From Acetobacteraceae bacterium (GTDB taxonomy: Bacteria > Pseudomonadota > Alphaproteobacteria > Acetobacterales > Acetobacteraceae): DNA of 64,000 nucleotides. Position 1 is the first letter of the stretch. Every line of letters starts with the position of its first letter. The stretch is from NCBI GenBank assembly GCA_947455205.1, contig CANGNF010000002.1, positions 62,001-126,000 on the forward strand. The letters run 5' to 3'. Below are positions 1-7,132 of the stretch, piece after piece. The translations under genes and the position numbers were made by a program. The notes beneath the pieces are model-generated. The model saw only the letters and a program-made list of their open reading frames with translations. It searched no databases and was not told where the DNA came from.

Positions 1-655
1 GCAGCGCGTCCGGGTACAGCGTGGCGTTGGCGCGCAGCAGGGCTTCCTGCCCGGGCTGGCGATGCAGCGCGTTGCCGTCCAGCACTAGCTTGGCATCGCC
101 CGCCACCGCACCGGCCGGGCCGACGAAGAGCGGGTTGATCTCCGCCAGCATCAGTTCTTCGCGGAGGAACAGCGCGGCCAGCTTGCCGCCCACGTCGCGC
201 ACCGCCGGGTCATCCGTCAACGCGGCCAGGGCGGCGTTGATGCTGGCTTCATCGGGTGCGCAGAGGCGGGTGAGGGCAGGGGTCAGCGCGTGGCTCTCCA
301 CCTCGACGCCGCCCTCGGCGATGAAGGTGACGCGCAGCGCGCCGGCGCCGGCGTCCAGCAGTATCGAGAGGTAGCATTCGCGACCCGTCGCCGGCGCTTC
401 CACCAGGCAGGCGTGCACCGCATGGCCCTTGATGCTGCTGCCGAGGATGCGCTTGAGCGCGGCCTCGGTCTCGTCCGCGTCGCGGCACAGCGCCACGCCG
501 CCGGCCTTGCCGCGGCCGCCCACCGTGACCTGCGCCTTGACCACGCGCGGCGCGGCCGGCGCTGCCCAGGCGGCGTCGCGCACCACCTCTCCCGCCGGCA
601 CGGTGATGCCGTACTGCCGCAGCAGCGCCTTGCCGTCCGCCTCGACCAGCAGCAT
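1..655 (-). CDS. Acid-CoA ligase (succinyl-CoA synthetase-like) beta subunit, 3' truncated
   Basis: This gene runs off the left edge; 218 N-terminal codons are present. The product begins MLLVEADGKALL and has an ATP-grasp layout: the nucleotide-binding Lys and Gly-rich stretch KAQVTVGGRGKAGGV at residues 40-54, and the EINPL motif near residue 172, both typical of succinyl-CoA synthetase/malate-CoA ligase beta chains. Such subunits form an acyl-CoA from a free acid, CoA and a nucleoside triphosphate, together with an alpha subunit that is presumably beyond the edge. The ATG overlaps the stop of the upstream acyl-CoA dehydrogenase as TGATG, so it is the last visible gene of the 4362-1 operon. 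Substrate cannot be read from sequence; family confidence is high, specificity low. Confidence 0.8.
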   Translation of the reverse strand, partial: MLLVEADGKALLRQYGITVPAGEVVRDAAWAAPAAPRVVKAQVTVGGRGKAGGVALCRDADETEAALKRILGSSIKGHAVHACLVEAPATGRECYLSILLDAGAGALRVTFIAEGGVEVESHALTPALTRLCAPDEASINAALAALTDDPAVRDVGGKLAALFLREELMLAEINPLFVGPAGAVAGDAKLVLDGNALHRQPGQEALLRANATLYPDAL

Positions 656-1821
656 CAGAAGTACCCGAGCGCGAGGATGCCGTCGGTGTCCATGTCGCCG
701 CTGACGATCTTGCGGCCGATCAGGTCGCGCAGCGTCTCGCTGGCGCCACCGCCGAGCGAGCCGTAGCGCGCGCCGCGATACAACCGCGAGACCGGGTATT
801 CATCGGTGAAGCCGAAGCCGCCATGCACCTGGATCGCCTCTCCGGTCACGCGGATCGCCATCTCGTTGGTGAAGACCTTGGCGGTGGCGGCCAGGAAGGG
901 GTCGGGGAAGGGGTTCGCCGTCCAGCAGGCGCGGTACAGCAGGCCGCGCGCGGCCTCGATATCCTTGTACATGTCCGCCAGCTTCCAGCGGATGCCCTGG
1001 AAATCCGCGATCGGCTTGCCGAAGATCGGCCGCTCCCGCACGTACTTCACCGCTTCGTCAAACGCGCCTTCGGCCAGGCCGAGCGAGATCGAAGGGTTCA
1101 GGCAGCGCTGGGTGTTGAAGGCGTTCAGCAGCTTCTTGAAGCCGTCTTCCCGGATGACGATGTTCTCGTCCGGCACTTCCAGGTCGTTGAACTGGACCTC
1201 GTGCAGGTTCTCGCCGCCCATGGTGTGGTAGGTGCCGGTCACTTCTAGGCCAGGCGTGCCCTTCTCGATCAGCACGCAGCCGATGCCCTCGCGCCCCGGC
1301 TTGCCTTCGATGCGGGTGAAGACGACGAACATGCCGGCTTCCTCGGCGCGGCTGATCAGCGTCTTCACGCCGTTGATCACCCAACGGTCGCCTTTCCGCA
1401 CGGCGTTGGTGCGGTAGTTCCGCACATCGGTGCCGGCATGCGGTTCCGTCATGCAGATGCTGAGGATGCAGTCGCCGCTGACCACCTGCGGCAAAATGCG
1501 CTCACGGATGGAAGCCGGCGCGTAGTGGCTGATGACGCGGGTCTGCACGCCCGCTTCCCCCAGCACCGCCATGGCGGTGGGGTAGCAGACCTTGGCGATC
1601 TCCTCGAGGATCAGCGCCGTCTCGAACACCGGCAGCCCCATGCCGCCATATTCCTCCGGCACGGTCATGCCGAGGACGCCGAGCTCCGCCAGCTCCTTGA
1701 TGTTCTCCCAGGGGAAGGTGCCGTCCATCCAGCGCAGCGCGCGCTGGCGGAATTTCCCCTGCGCCAGCTCGCGCACGGATTCCACCATGCGCCGCTGTTC
1801 GTCGTTGAGCTTGAACTCCAC
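655..1821 (-). CDS. Acyl-CoA dehydrogenase
   Basis: The 388-residue product is of usual length for the family. It shows the FAD/substrate-binding MTEPHAGTD segment in the middle (the family has a similar TEP.AGSD), a beta-barrel domain, and the C-terminal helical domain with QVHGGFGFTDEYPV and RDLIGRKI. The family oxidises acyl-CoA thioesters at the alpha-beta bond with FAD and passes electrons to ETF. It lies 1 bp after the MmgE/PrpD gene and overlaps the CoA-ligase gene by 1 bp. This operon contains two such dehydrogenases (the other at 3172-4362), which suggests two oxidation steps or a heteromeric enzyme. The substrate is unknown. Confidence 0.9.
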   Translation of the reverse strand: MEFKLNDEQRRMVESVRELAQGKFRQRALRWMDGTFPWENIKELAELGVLGMTVPEEYGGMGLPVFETALILEEIAKVCYPTAMAVLGEAGVQTRVISHYAPASIRERILPQVVSGDCILSICMTEPHAGTDVRNYRTNAVRKGDRWVINGVKTLISRAEEAGMFVVFTRIEGKPGREGIGCVLIEKGTPGLEVTGTYHTMGGENLHEVQFNDLEVPDENIVIREDGFKKLLNAFNTQRCLNPSISLGLAEGAFDEAVKYVRERPIFGKPIADFQGIRWKLADMYKDIEAARGLLYRACWTANPFPDPFLAATAKVFTNEMAIRVTGEAIQVHGGFGFTDEYPVSRLYRGARYGSLGGGASETLRDLIGRKIVSGDMDTDGILALGYF

Positions 1822-1822
1822 G

Positions 1823-3169
1823 CTAGGCGGCCAGCTTCGCCACGCCGCCGGCCAGGGCGCCGGCGCTCTCCAGCGCGCAGAGCCGGTCGAACAGGCGGTT
1901 GCTGTTCAGCGGCGCACCGGCGGCGCAGTCGACGAACTTCTCGCGCAACTCATCCAGCGAAAGCGGCAGCTGCGCGTTGCCCTTGGGGAAGCGCACTTCC
2001 TGATACAGCTCCCGCCCCGTGGTGGTGCGGATAGTGACCGTGTCCGTCAGCGAGAACACCGGCTCGATCGGGCAATGCGTGTCGGTGGTGTGGACCACCA
2101 CCTTGCCGTATTGCGCGCGCACTTCGGGCTGGTTGACGAAGTCGTCGGTCAGCTCCCGCAGGCCGACGCGGCGCGCAACCAGCGCAGAGGCCACGGCGAA
2201 TTCCAGGCTGAACTTGGCCTCCAGCCCAGTCATCGGCGCGTGGTTGCGCAGCATGCTCGCCTGCGCCGTGCCGATGGTGCATTCCACCGAAGCGACGTCC
2301 TCGGCCCGCAGGTTCTCCTGCGCGGTCAGCGCCAGCACGGCATCCGCGGTGCGATGCGCGGAGTAGCACATCGGGTAGCGCTTGATGCTGAGGCCCGCCT
2401 CGCGGATGCGTAGCGTCTTGCCCACCTCCGCATCGCGCAGGTCCACGCCGCCCTTGGGCGACAACGCCGCGAGGAAGCCGGCATGGTGTTCCAGCGCATC
2501 GGCCGCGGCGGTGAAGCCGCGCGCCACCATGCGCACCGCCTCGATGCCCGAGGCCGCCGCGCGTCCGGCGTGGAACGGCTTGGTCATGGTGCCGAAATTC
2601 GCCACCAGCCCCGCCGCCATGCTGCTGGCCAGCGCCAGCGCGGCGCCGGTGCGTTCGGCCGAAAGCCCGTGCAGGTTGGCCACCGCCGCCGCCGCGCCGA
2701 CCGCGCCGTACACTGCCGTGGGGTGCCAGCCCTTCAGGTGCAGCGCGTCGGTCTCGCGCGCGTTCAGCTCCGCCCAGACCTCATAGCCCACCAGGTAGGC
2801 GCGCAGCGCCGCGGCGCCGGAAAGCCCGAGGCGCTCGGCTTCCGCCAAAATCGCCGGCACCAGCACGGTGGAGGGATGCCCGCCGATGGCGACGTCGTCA
2901 TAGTCCAGCGCATGGCCGGCGGTGGCGTTGATCAGCGCGGCATCGGCGCTGTAGGTGCGTGCCGGCCCCAGCAGCACCGTCGCTTCCTCCGCGCCGCTCT
3001 GGCGCTCCGCCAGTTGCGCCTGCACCAGCTTCACCACCGGCTCGTCGCGGCCCGCGATCATGGTGCCGATGACGTCGATGATGCCGCTGCGGATGATCGG
3101 CGCGACATCGGCCGGCACCACGAGGGATTGGTCGGCCGCGAAGGCGGCCAGCGTTGCGGTGAGACCCAT
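1823..3169 (-). CDS. MmgE/PrpD family protein
   Basis: The 448-residue product matches the MmgE/PrpD fold family throughout: an N-terminal all-helical domain with HALDYDDVAIGGHPSTV (about residues 85-101) and a C-terminal alpha/beta domain with IKRYPMCYSAHRT. Family members include 2-methylcitrate dehydratase, cis-aconitate decarboxylase and other dehydratases or isomerases of polycarboxylic acids. Its position between two acyl-CoA dehydrogenases, separated by 1-2 bp from each, makes a branched-chain or dicarboxylic acid CoA pathway likely, but the exact reaction cannot be assigned. No 2-methylcitrate synthase or lyase gene lies nearby, so calling it prpD would be unjustified. Confidence 0.85.
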   Translation of the reverse strand: MGLTATLAAFAADQSLVVPADVAPIIRSGIIDVIGTMIAGRDEPVVKLVQAQLAERQSGAEEATVLLGPARTYSADAALINATAGHALDYDDVAIGGHPSTVLVPAILAEAERLGLSGAAALRAYLVGYEVWAELNARETDALHLKGWHPTAVYGAVGAAAAVANLHGLSAERTGAALALASSMAAGLVANFGTMTKPFHAGRAAASGIEAVRMVARGFTAAADALEHHAGFLAALSPKGGVDLRDAEVGKTLRIREAGLSIKRYPMCYSAHRTADAVLALTAQENLRAEDVASVECTIGTAQASMLRNHAPMTGLEAKFSLEFAVASALVARRVGLRELTDDFVNQPEVRAQYGKVVVHTTDTHCPIEPVFSLTDTVTIRTTTGRELYQEVRFPKGNAQLPLSLDELREKFVDCAAGAPLNSNRLFDRLCALESAGALAGGVAKLAA

Positions 3170-3171
3170 GA

Positions 3172-4362
3172 TCAGAAACTCCTGGGCATGCCGAGCACGT
3201 GCTCGCCGGTGAAACTGAGGATCAGGTTAGTCGAGATCGGCGCGATCTGCAGCAGCCGCGCCTCGCGCCACTTGCGCTCCACGTCGTATTCGCGGGCGTA
3301 GCCGAAGCCGCCATGGGTCTGCAGGCAGGCTTCGGCCGCCTGCCAGCTGGCCTCGCTGGCCAGCATCTTCGCCCAATTGGCCTCGGGGCCGCAGGGCACG
3401 CCGGCGTCGAACATCGCGGCGGCCTTGCGCACCATCAGCTCCGCGGCTTCGGTGGCAATGTGCGCGCGGGCGATGGGGAACTGGATCGCCTGGTTCTTGC
3501 CGATCGGGCGGTCGAACACCACGCGCTCATTGGCGTAGTCGGTGGCCTTCTTCACGAACCAGCGGGCATCGCCCAGGCCTTCATGCGCCACCAGGATGCG
3601 TTCGGCGTTCATGCCGTCCAGGATGTAGCGGAAGCCCTTGCCCTCCACGCCGATCAGGTTCTCGGCCGGCACGCGCAGGTTGTCGAAGAAGACCTCGGTC
3701 GTGTTGTGGTTCACCATCGCCTTCAGCGGGCGGATTTCCATGCCGCGGCCCAAGCTCTCCCGGATATCCACCAGAAAGACGCTGATGCCATCGGTCTTCT
3801 TCGCGCTGTCCTCGCGCGCCGTGGTGCGCGCCAGCAACAGCATCAGGTCGGAATGCAGCGCGCGGCTGGTCCAGACCTTCTGCCCGGTGACGACGTAGTG
3901 GTCGCCGTCGCGCACCGCGCGGGTCTTGATCTTGGTGGTGTCGGTGCCGGCGGTGGGTTCGGTCACGCCGAAGGCCTGGAGGCGCAGCTTGCCGCTGGCG
4001 ATGCCGGGCAGGTACTGCTTCTTCTGCCGGTCGTTGCCGTGCCGCAGCAGCGTGCCCATGATGTACATCTGCGCGTGGCAGGCACCGGCGTTGCAGCCGC
4101 TGGCGTGGATTTCCTCCAGCACCACCCCGGCCGCGCGCACCGGCAGCCCAGCGCCGCCATATTCCTCGGGAATCAGCGCGCCGAGGAAGCCGCTCTCGGT
4201 CAGCGCGTTCACGAACTCGGTCGGGTAGGCTTCCTTCGCCTCCAGGTCGCGCCAGTACTGGCCGGGGAAGCCGGCGCAGATGCGGCGCACGCTGTCGCGA
4301 ATCTCGGGCCAGTCGACGCCCATGTTCATCGTCGGCATCTCGCCGGCGCTGTGCGTATCCAT
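3172..4362 (-). CDS. Acyl-CoA dehydrogenase
   Basis: A 396-residue acyl-CoA dehydrogenase with the N-terminal helical domain (EEYGGAGLPV, about residues 63-72), the FGVTEPTAGTDTTKIKT flavin/substrate segment and the C-terminal THGGFGYAREYDVERKWR segment. It is the first gene of the minus-strand catabolic operon and starts at an ATG preceded by a GGAGAG ribosome-binding site about 9 nt upstream. An internal ATG (MNMGVDW, about residue 12) could be the true start, because homologues often begin close to that segment. Electrons presumably go to ETF. It differs clearly from the second dehydrogenase at 655-1821, so it is not a recent duplication. Confidence 0.9.
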   Translation of the reverse strand: MDTHSAGEMPTMNMGVDWPEIRDSVRRICAGFPGQYWRDLEAKEAYPTEFVNALTESGFLGALIPEEYGGAGLPVRAAGVVLEEIHASGCNAGACHAQMYIMGTLLRHGNDRQKKQYLPGIASGKLRLQAFGVTEPTAGTDTTKIKTRAVRDGDHYVVTGQKVWTSRALHSDLMLLLARTTAREDSAKKTDGISVFLVDIRESLGRGMEIRPLKAMVNHNTTEVFFDNLRVPAENLIGVEGKGFRYILDGMNAERILVAHEGLGDARWFVKKATDYANERVVFDRPIGKNQAIQFPIARAHIATEAAELMVRKAAAMFDAGVPCGPEANWAKMLASEASWQAAEACLQTHGGFGYAREYDVERKWREARLLQIAPISTNLILSFTGEHVLGMPRSF

Positions 4363-4388
4363 TGTCTTGGACTCTCCGTGTTGCCGGC

Positions 4389-4417
4389 ATTCAAAACCCC
4401 GGCACGGGGAGCGTCAA
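4389..4417 (-). promoter_or_regulatory. Sigma-70-type promoter of the 4362-1 operon, with a palindrome in the spacer
   Basis: On the minus strand TTGACG (4417-4412) and TTGAAT (4394-4389) are separated by exactly 17 bp, a good fit to -35 and -10 hexamers. Predicted transcription would start about 20 nt before the ATG at 4362. The spacer contains the inverted repeat CCCCG-GCA-CGGGG (4397-4409), well placed to be a repressor operator. It is recognised by pattern only. Confidence 0.5.
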
Positions 4418-4488
4418 CGAGTGGCGGGTTTGGGCGGCTGATTCAGACGCTTCGGCCGGGGGCCTCGCGCCATCAGGCGCCACGCGCG

Positions 4489-4520
4489 AAAAAGGCGCGG
4501 GGGACGTGACCCCCCGCGCC
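4489..4520 (-). terminator. Intrinsic terminator of hsp20
   Basis: A perfect 10-bp GC stem (4494-4503 pairing with 4511-4520, 7-nt loop) is followed on the minus strand by five T residues (4493-4489). It lies 24 bp past the hsp20 stop and separates hsp20 from the promoter of the downstream catabolic operon. Confidence 0.88.
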
Positions 4521-4543
4521 CTTCGTCAGCCTGGGCGGCAGTA

Positions 4544-5011
4544 TCAGGCCGCCTGGCGTTCCGGCTGCACCTGCTGCAGCTGCGCCCGGCCGCTGCGAAC
4601 CTCGATCCGGCGCGGCTTCAGGGATTCCGGCACCACCCGCTTCAGCGAGACGTTCAGCAGCCCGTGCTCCAGCTCGGCGCCGTCCACCACCATGTGGTCG
4701 GCCAGCACGAAGCGGCGCTCGAAAGCGCGGGCGGCGATGCCGCGGTACAGGAAGGCGCGGGCGTCCTCGGCCTGCTGGGTGCGGCCGGCGATGGTCAGCG
4801 TGTTGTCCTTCGCCGTGATCTCCACGTCATCGGGGCCGAAGCCGGCGACGGCCATGGTCAGCACGTAGCTGTCCTCGCCGGTCTTCTCGATGTTGTAGGG
4901 CGGGTAGGACTGGCTGGCCTCGGCGGTGCCGCGGGCGGTTTCCAGCTGGCGGGCCATGCGGTCGAAGCCGATGGCGGTGCGGAACAGCGGAGAGAAATCG
5001 AGAGTGTTCAT
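4544..5011 (-). CDS. hsp20: Small heat-shock protein, Hsp20 (IbpA-type)
   Basis: The 155-residue product begins MNTLDFSPLFRTAIGFDRM, the typical start of proteobacterial class A small heat-shock proteins. It continues with an alpha-crystallin domain (about residues 35-130) that holds the conserved LEHGLLNVSLKRVVPE segment. These ATP-independent holdases keep unfolding proteins soluble in the cytoplasm. I chose the ATG at 5011: an in-frame TTG 18 nt upstream would place the ribosome-binding site AAGGGG inside the gene. Upstream lies a ROSE-like leader, downstream a strong terminator, so the gene is a single transcription unit with likely translational heat control. Confidence 0.93.
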   Translation of the reverse strand: MNTLDFSPLFRTAIGFDRMARQLETARGTAEASQSYPPYNIEKTGEDSYVLTMAVAGFGPDDVEITAKDNTLTIAGRTQQAEDARAFLYRGIAARAFERRFVLADHMVVDGAELEHGLLNVSLKRVVPESLKPRRIEVRSGRAQLQQVQPERQAA

Positions 5012-5110
5012 GGCTTGGAGCCCCTTCAAGAAGCAAGGTCCGGTTGTGCCTGCGGAAACTGCTCTGCCGCCCCCATACGGGCCGCGTCAGGTCGGTTGCC
5101 ACGCCAGGGC
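5012..5110 (-). promoter_or_regulatory. ROSE-like RNA thermometer in the hsp20 5' leader
   Basis: Just before the hsp20 start, the minus strand reads TTGCTTCTTGAAGGGG (5036-5021). The hallmark of ROSE elements is a U-U/C-GCU box folding back on the Shine-Dalgarno sequence in the last hairpin, and this stretch has the same order: TTGCT, a short turn, then the AAGGGG ribosome-binding site ending 9 nt from the ATG. ROSE elements control Hsp20 genes in rhizobia and other proteobacteria. The upstream boundary is approximate; further GC-rich hairpins can form there. No covariance model was run. Confidence 0.62.
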
Positions 5111-5142
5111 CCCATCAGGGCGCCCCGGTACACCACCAATTG

Positions 5143-5180
5143 GAAAGCGCCGGCGCCCCTTTCAAGGGGGCCCGGCGCCT
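5143..5180 (-). terminator. Probable terminator of rpmE
   Basis: On the minus strand, about 25 nt past the rpmE stop, a strong GC hairpin can form: GCGCCGG pairs with CCGGCGC and CCCC with GGGG, with a small internal bulge and a CTTGAAA loop. It is followed by only three T residues, so termination efficiency is uncertain. Confidence 0.55.
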
Positions 5181-5203
5181 GGTTCCAAAGCCCTTGTGAA
5201 GGC

Positions 5204-5434
5204 TTACTTCTTGGCGCGGACGCCCAAGCCGATGCCGGCGAACTTCTTGTTGAACTTGGCGACCTGGCCGCCGGTGTCCATCACGCGCTGCACGCCGGTC
5301 CAGGCCGGGTGCGACTTGGGGTCGATGTCCAGCCGCAGGCTGACGCCGGACATGCAGGACCGGGTGGTGAACTCGGTCCCATCCGTCATCGTGATGTGGA
5401 CGTCGTGATATTCGGGATGGATGTCAGGCTTCAT
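5204..5434 (-). CDS. rpmE: 50S ribosomal protein L31
   Basis: The 76-residue product starts [19 protein letters not shown] and contains [14 protein letters not shown], the conserved core of bacterial L31 of the large ribosomal subunit. It has a single cysteine (residue 27), so it cannot form the four-Cys zinc site of the Zn-binding type and belongs to the zinc-free type. A longer open frame continues upstream of the ATG at 5434 but has no L31 similarity, and homologues start here. A TTGCGC-17 bp-TATACG promoter lies at 5492-5520 and a hairpin follows the stop, so the gene is probably monocistronic. Confidence 0.95.
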   Translation of the reverse strand: MKPDIHPEYHDVHITMTDGTEFTTRSCMSGVSLRLDIDPKSHPAWTGVQRVMDTGGQVAKFNKKFAGIGLGVRAKK

Positions 5435-5491
5435 GGCAAGAACTCGTCGGGCATGGCGCTGCCGAAGGCAACCGGCGACGCGGGAACGGCG

Positions 5492-5520
5492 CGTATAGGG
5501 GAGTCGGCTGGCGGGCGCAA
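5492..5520 (-). promoter_or_regulatory. Promoter of rpmE
   Basis: Minus-strand TTGCGC (5520-5515) and TATACG (5497-5492) are spaced by 17 bp, about 60 bp ahead of the rpmE start codon. TATA-type hexamers are rare in this GC-rich DNA, which strengthens the call. Confidence 0.5.
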
Positions 5521-5525
5521 CCGCC

Positions 5526-5807
5526 TCAGCGCCGGCCGCGGCCGCCACGGCCGCCGTGGTGGAAATGCCGCGACCGGCCGACGCCGACGAAGCCGGCATA
5601 CACCCCCGGCCCGCGCCAGCCGCCCCAATAGGGGCCGTCATCCACCACCAGCAGGGGCGGCGCCACCCAGGGGGCCTCGGTGGGGGACCAGGGCGGGCCG
5701 TGCACGCCCTCATGCCCCGCCAGCGCCACCTGGGGGGAGGGCGAGACGCCGGCGCACCCCGCCAGCAGCGCGGCAATCATCAGCAGGGCAGGGGCGGCGG
5801 GACGCAT
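5526..5807 (-). CDS. Small predicted lipoprotein, Gly/His/Arg-rich tail
   Basis: The 93-residue product has a hydrophobic signal segment ending in the lipobox LLAGC (Cys at residue 18), so it is probably acylated and membrane-anchored after cleavage by signal peptidase II. The mature part is rich in Pro, Gly and Trp ([15 protein letters not shown]) and ends in a basic His/Arg/Gly tail. I do not recognise a family. The same strand and the close next gene (another lipoprotein, 51 bp upstream) suggest possible co-transcription, but nothing indicates a function. The rpmE promoter overlaps the region directly after its stop. Confidence 0.65.
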   Translation of the reverse strand: MRPAAPALLMIAALLAGCAGVSPSPQVALAGHEGVHGPPWSPTEAPWVAPPLLVVDDGPYWGGWRGPGVYAGFVGVGRSRHFHHGGRGGRGRR

Positions 5808-5858
5808 GGGCGGTTTCCCGGGCCGCCGGGCGACTCCGGCGCGGCGACCCCTGCTGGT

Positions 5859-6020
5859 TCAGTCTATGGCGTCGCCGACGGCATGGATCGGCGCGCCGAT
5901 CGGCTTCCCGATCACCGGGACCACCTGGATGATGTCCCCCGCGGCGCGAAACGGCAACGCCACCAGGCCGCAGCCGGAGAGCGCCACGCAGCAGCCGAGG
6001 GCAAGCAGGATCTTTTTCAT
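5859..6020 (-). CDS. Very small lipoprotein (53 residues)
   Basis: The product begins MKKILLALGCCVALSGCGLV: a signal peptide with Lys at the start and the lipobox ALSGC (Cys at residue 17). The remainder, LPFRAAGDIIQVVPVIGKPI, with PIHAVGDAID at the end, resembles small alphaproteobacterial lipoproteins of unknown function (I recall the GLVALP..VVPV.G..APIDA..DAID pattern from the DUF6726-type family, unchecked). It is divergent from the pyridoxal kinase gene, with 66 bp between them. Codon use and the lipobox make it a real gene despite its size; the role is unknown. Confidence 0.72.
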   Translation of the reverse strand: MKKILLALGCCVALSGCGLVALPFRAAGDIIQVVPVIGKPIGAPIHAVGDAID

Positions 6021-6086
6021 CCCCAGGCAACGCGCGGCGGTGCCGGTGGTTTGACCGGCCCCGCCCGGGGCGGCATTGCTGCCGGC

Positions 6087-6932
6087 ATGAACATCCTGTC
6101 GATCCAGAGCCAGGTTGCCTGGGGCCATGTCGGCAATGCCGCCGCGGTGTTTCCGTTGCAGCGCCTGGGCGCCGAGGTCTGGGCGGTGCCGACGGTGCTG
6201 TTCAGCAACCACCCCGGCCATGGCGGCTTCCGCGGCCAGGCGGTGGCGCCGGCGCTGATCCGCGACCTGGTGGCTGGCCTGGCCGACCGCGGCGTGCTGC
6301 CGGCGTGCGATGCGGTGCTGGCCGGCTACCTGGGCGGGCTGGAGACGGGCGCGGCGCTGCTGGAGGCGGTGGCGCGGGTGAAGGCGGCCAACCCCGGCGC
6401 CTGGTTCTGCCTGGACCCGGTGATCGGCGATGCCGGCCGGGTCTATGTGCGTGAAGGCATTCCAGAGTTCCTGCGCGACCAGGCGCTGCCGCTGGCCGAC
6501 CTGGCCACGCCCAACCAGTTCGAACTGGAATGGCTGACCGGCCAGCCGGTGGGCACGCTGGCCCAGGCCAAGGCGGCGCTGGCGCGGCTGCAGGCCATGG
6601 GGCCGCGCTGCGTAATGGCCACCAGCTTGGCCCTGGCGGATACGCCCGCCGGCAGCCTGGACCTGTTGGCCGCCGAGGCCGGCGAATGGTGGCGGCTGCG
6701 GGTGCCGCTGCTGCCGCGCCACTTCTCCGGCGCCGGCGACACCATGGCGGCGCTGTTCCTGTTCCACCGCCTGGCCAGCGGCAACGCCCGCACGGCGCTG
6801 GAAGCGGCGGCCGCCAGCGTGCAGGGACTGCTGCGATGGACGGCGGAGGCGGGGGCGGCGGAGCTGCTGACCGTGGCGGCGCAGGAGGAGTTCGTGCGGC
6901 CTTCGGTGCGGTTCAGCGCGGCGGCGTGCTGA
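6087..6932 (+). CDS. pdxY: Pyridoxal kinase, PdxY/PdxK type
   Basis: The 281-residue product starts MNILSIQSQVAWGHVGNAAA, as in PdxY/PdxK kinases, and contains the substrate-binding FSNHPGHGGFRG, the DPVIGD segment in mid-protein, TPNQFELEWLTG, and the ribokinase-family phosphate/anion-hole motif HFSGAGDTMAALF with catalytic Asp. It phosphorylates pyridoxal and related vitamers to the 5'-phosphates in the salvage of vitamin B6. Length fits the family (about 280-290). The gene stands alone on the plus strand between a divergent lipoprotein gene and the structured RNA region; no other B6 gene is adjacent. Confidence 0.92.
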   Translation: MNILSIQSQVAWGHVGNAAAVFPLQRLGAEVWAVPTVLFSNHPGHGGFRGQAVAPALIRDLVAGLADRGVLPACDAVLAGYLGGLETGAALLEAVARVKAANPGAWFCLDPVIGDAGRVYVREGIPEFLRDQALPLADLATPNQFELEWLTGQPVGTLAQAKAALARLQAMGPRCVMATSLALADTPAGSLDLLAAEAGEWWRLRVPLLPRHFSGAGDTMAALFLFHRLASGNARTALEAAAASVQGLLRWTAEAGAAELLTVAAQEEFVRPSVRFSAAAC

Positions 6933-6942
6933 GGGGCGCCGC

Positions 6943-7085
6943 GCAAAAAGAAGGCCGCCAACCTGTTGAGGTGGCGGCCCGAGTCATACAGGGAGGCTTC
7001 ACGTCTGGGAGACGCAGGGTCCGAAGACCCCGTTCCGGGCGAACCCGGAACCCCCACAACCTACCCCCGTCGTAGCCATGCAGGT
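6943..7085 (-). ncRNA. Candidate structured small RNA or stable lysR 3' UTR
   Basis: Read on the minus strand, this gene-free stretch holds three consecutive perfect hairpins and an intrinsic terminator. The hairpins are: 8-bp stem 7051-7044/7039-7032 with a TTCG tetraloop; 5-bp stem 7030-7026/7021-7017, also with a TTCG loop; and 5-bp stem 7014-7010/7006-7002. The terminator is the 8-bp stem 6979-6972/6960-6953 followed by TTCTTTTT (6952-6945). UUCG loops are formed only in the minus-strand transcript (the plus strand has CGAA). This argues for a functional RNA ending at about 6945. It could be an independent sRNA or be processed from the lysR transcript that ends 50 bp upstream. The 5' end is a guess; no known family was recognised. 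Confidence 0.6.
6945..6979 (-). terminator. Intrinsic terminator (minus strand) ending the lysR/sRNA transcript
   Basis: A perfect 8-bp GC stem with an 11-nt loop (6953-6979) is followed on the minus strand by TTCTTTTT. On the plus strand no T run follows, so it does not serve pdxY. Confidence 0.8.
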
Positions 7086-7132
7086 TTGGTGAAACCGGTG
7101 CGCAGGCATGCAGTTCTCGCATAGGGGCGCGA

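Noticed and set aside
5012-5029. A TTG start for hsp20 at 5029
   Set aside because: It would place the Shine-Dalgarno sequence inside the gene; the ATG at 5011 gives the typical N-terminus and spacing.
6953-6979. The hairpin after pdxY as a plus-strand terminator
   Set aside because: On the plus strand it is not followed by T residues; the T run lies on the minus-strand side.
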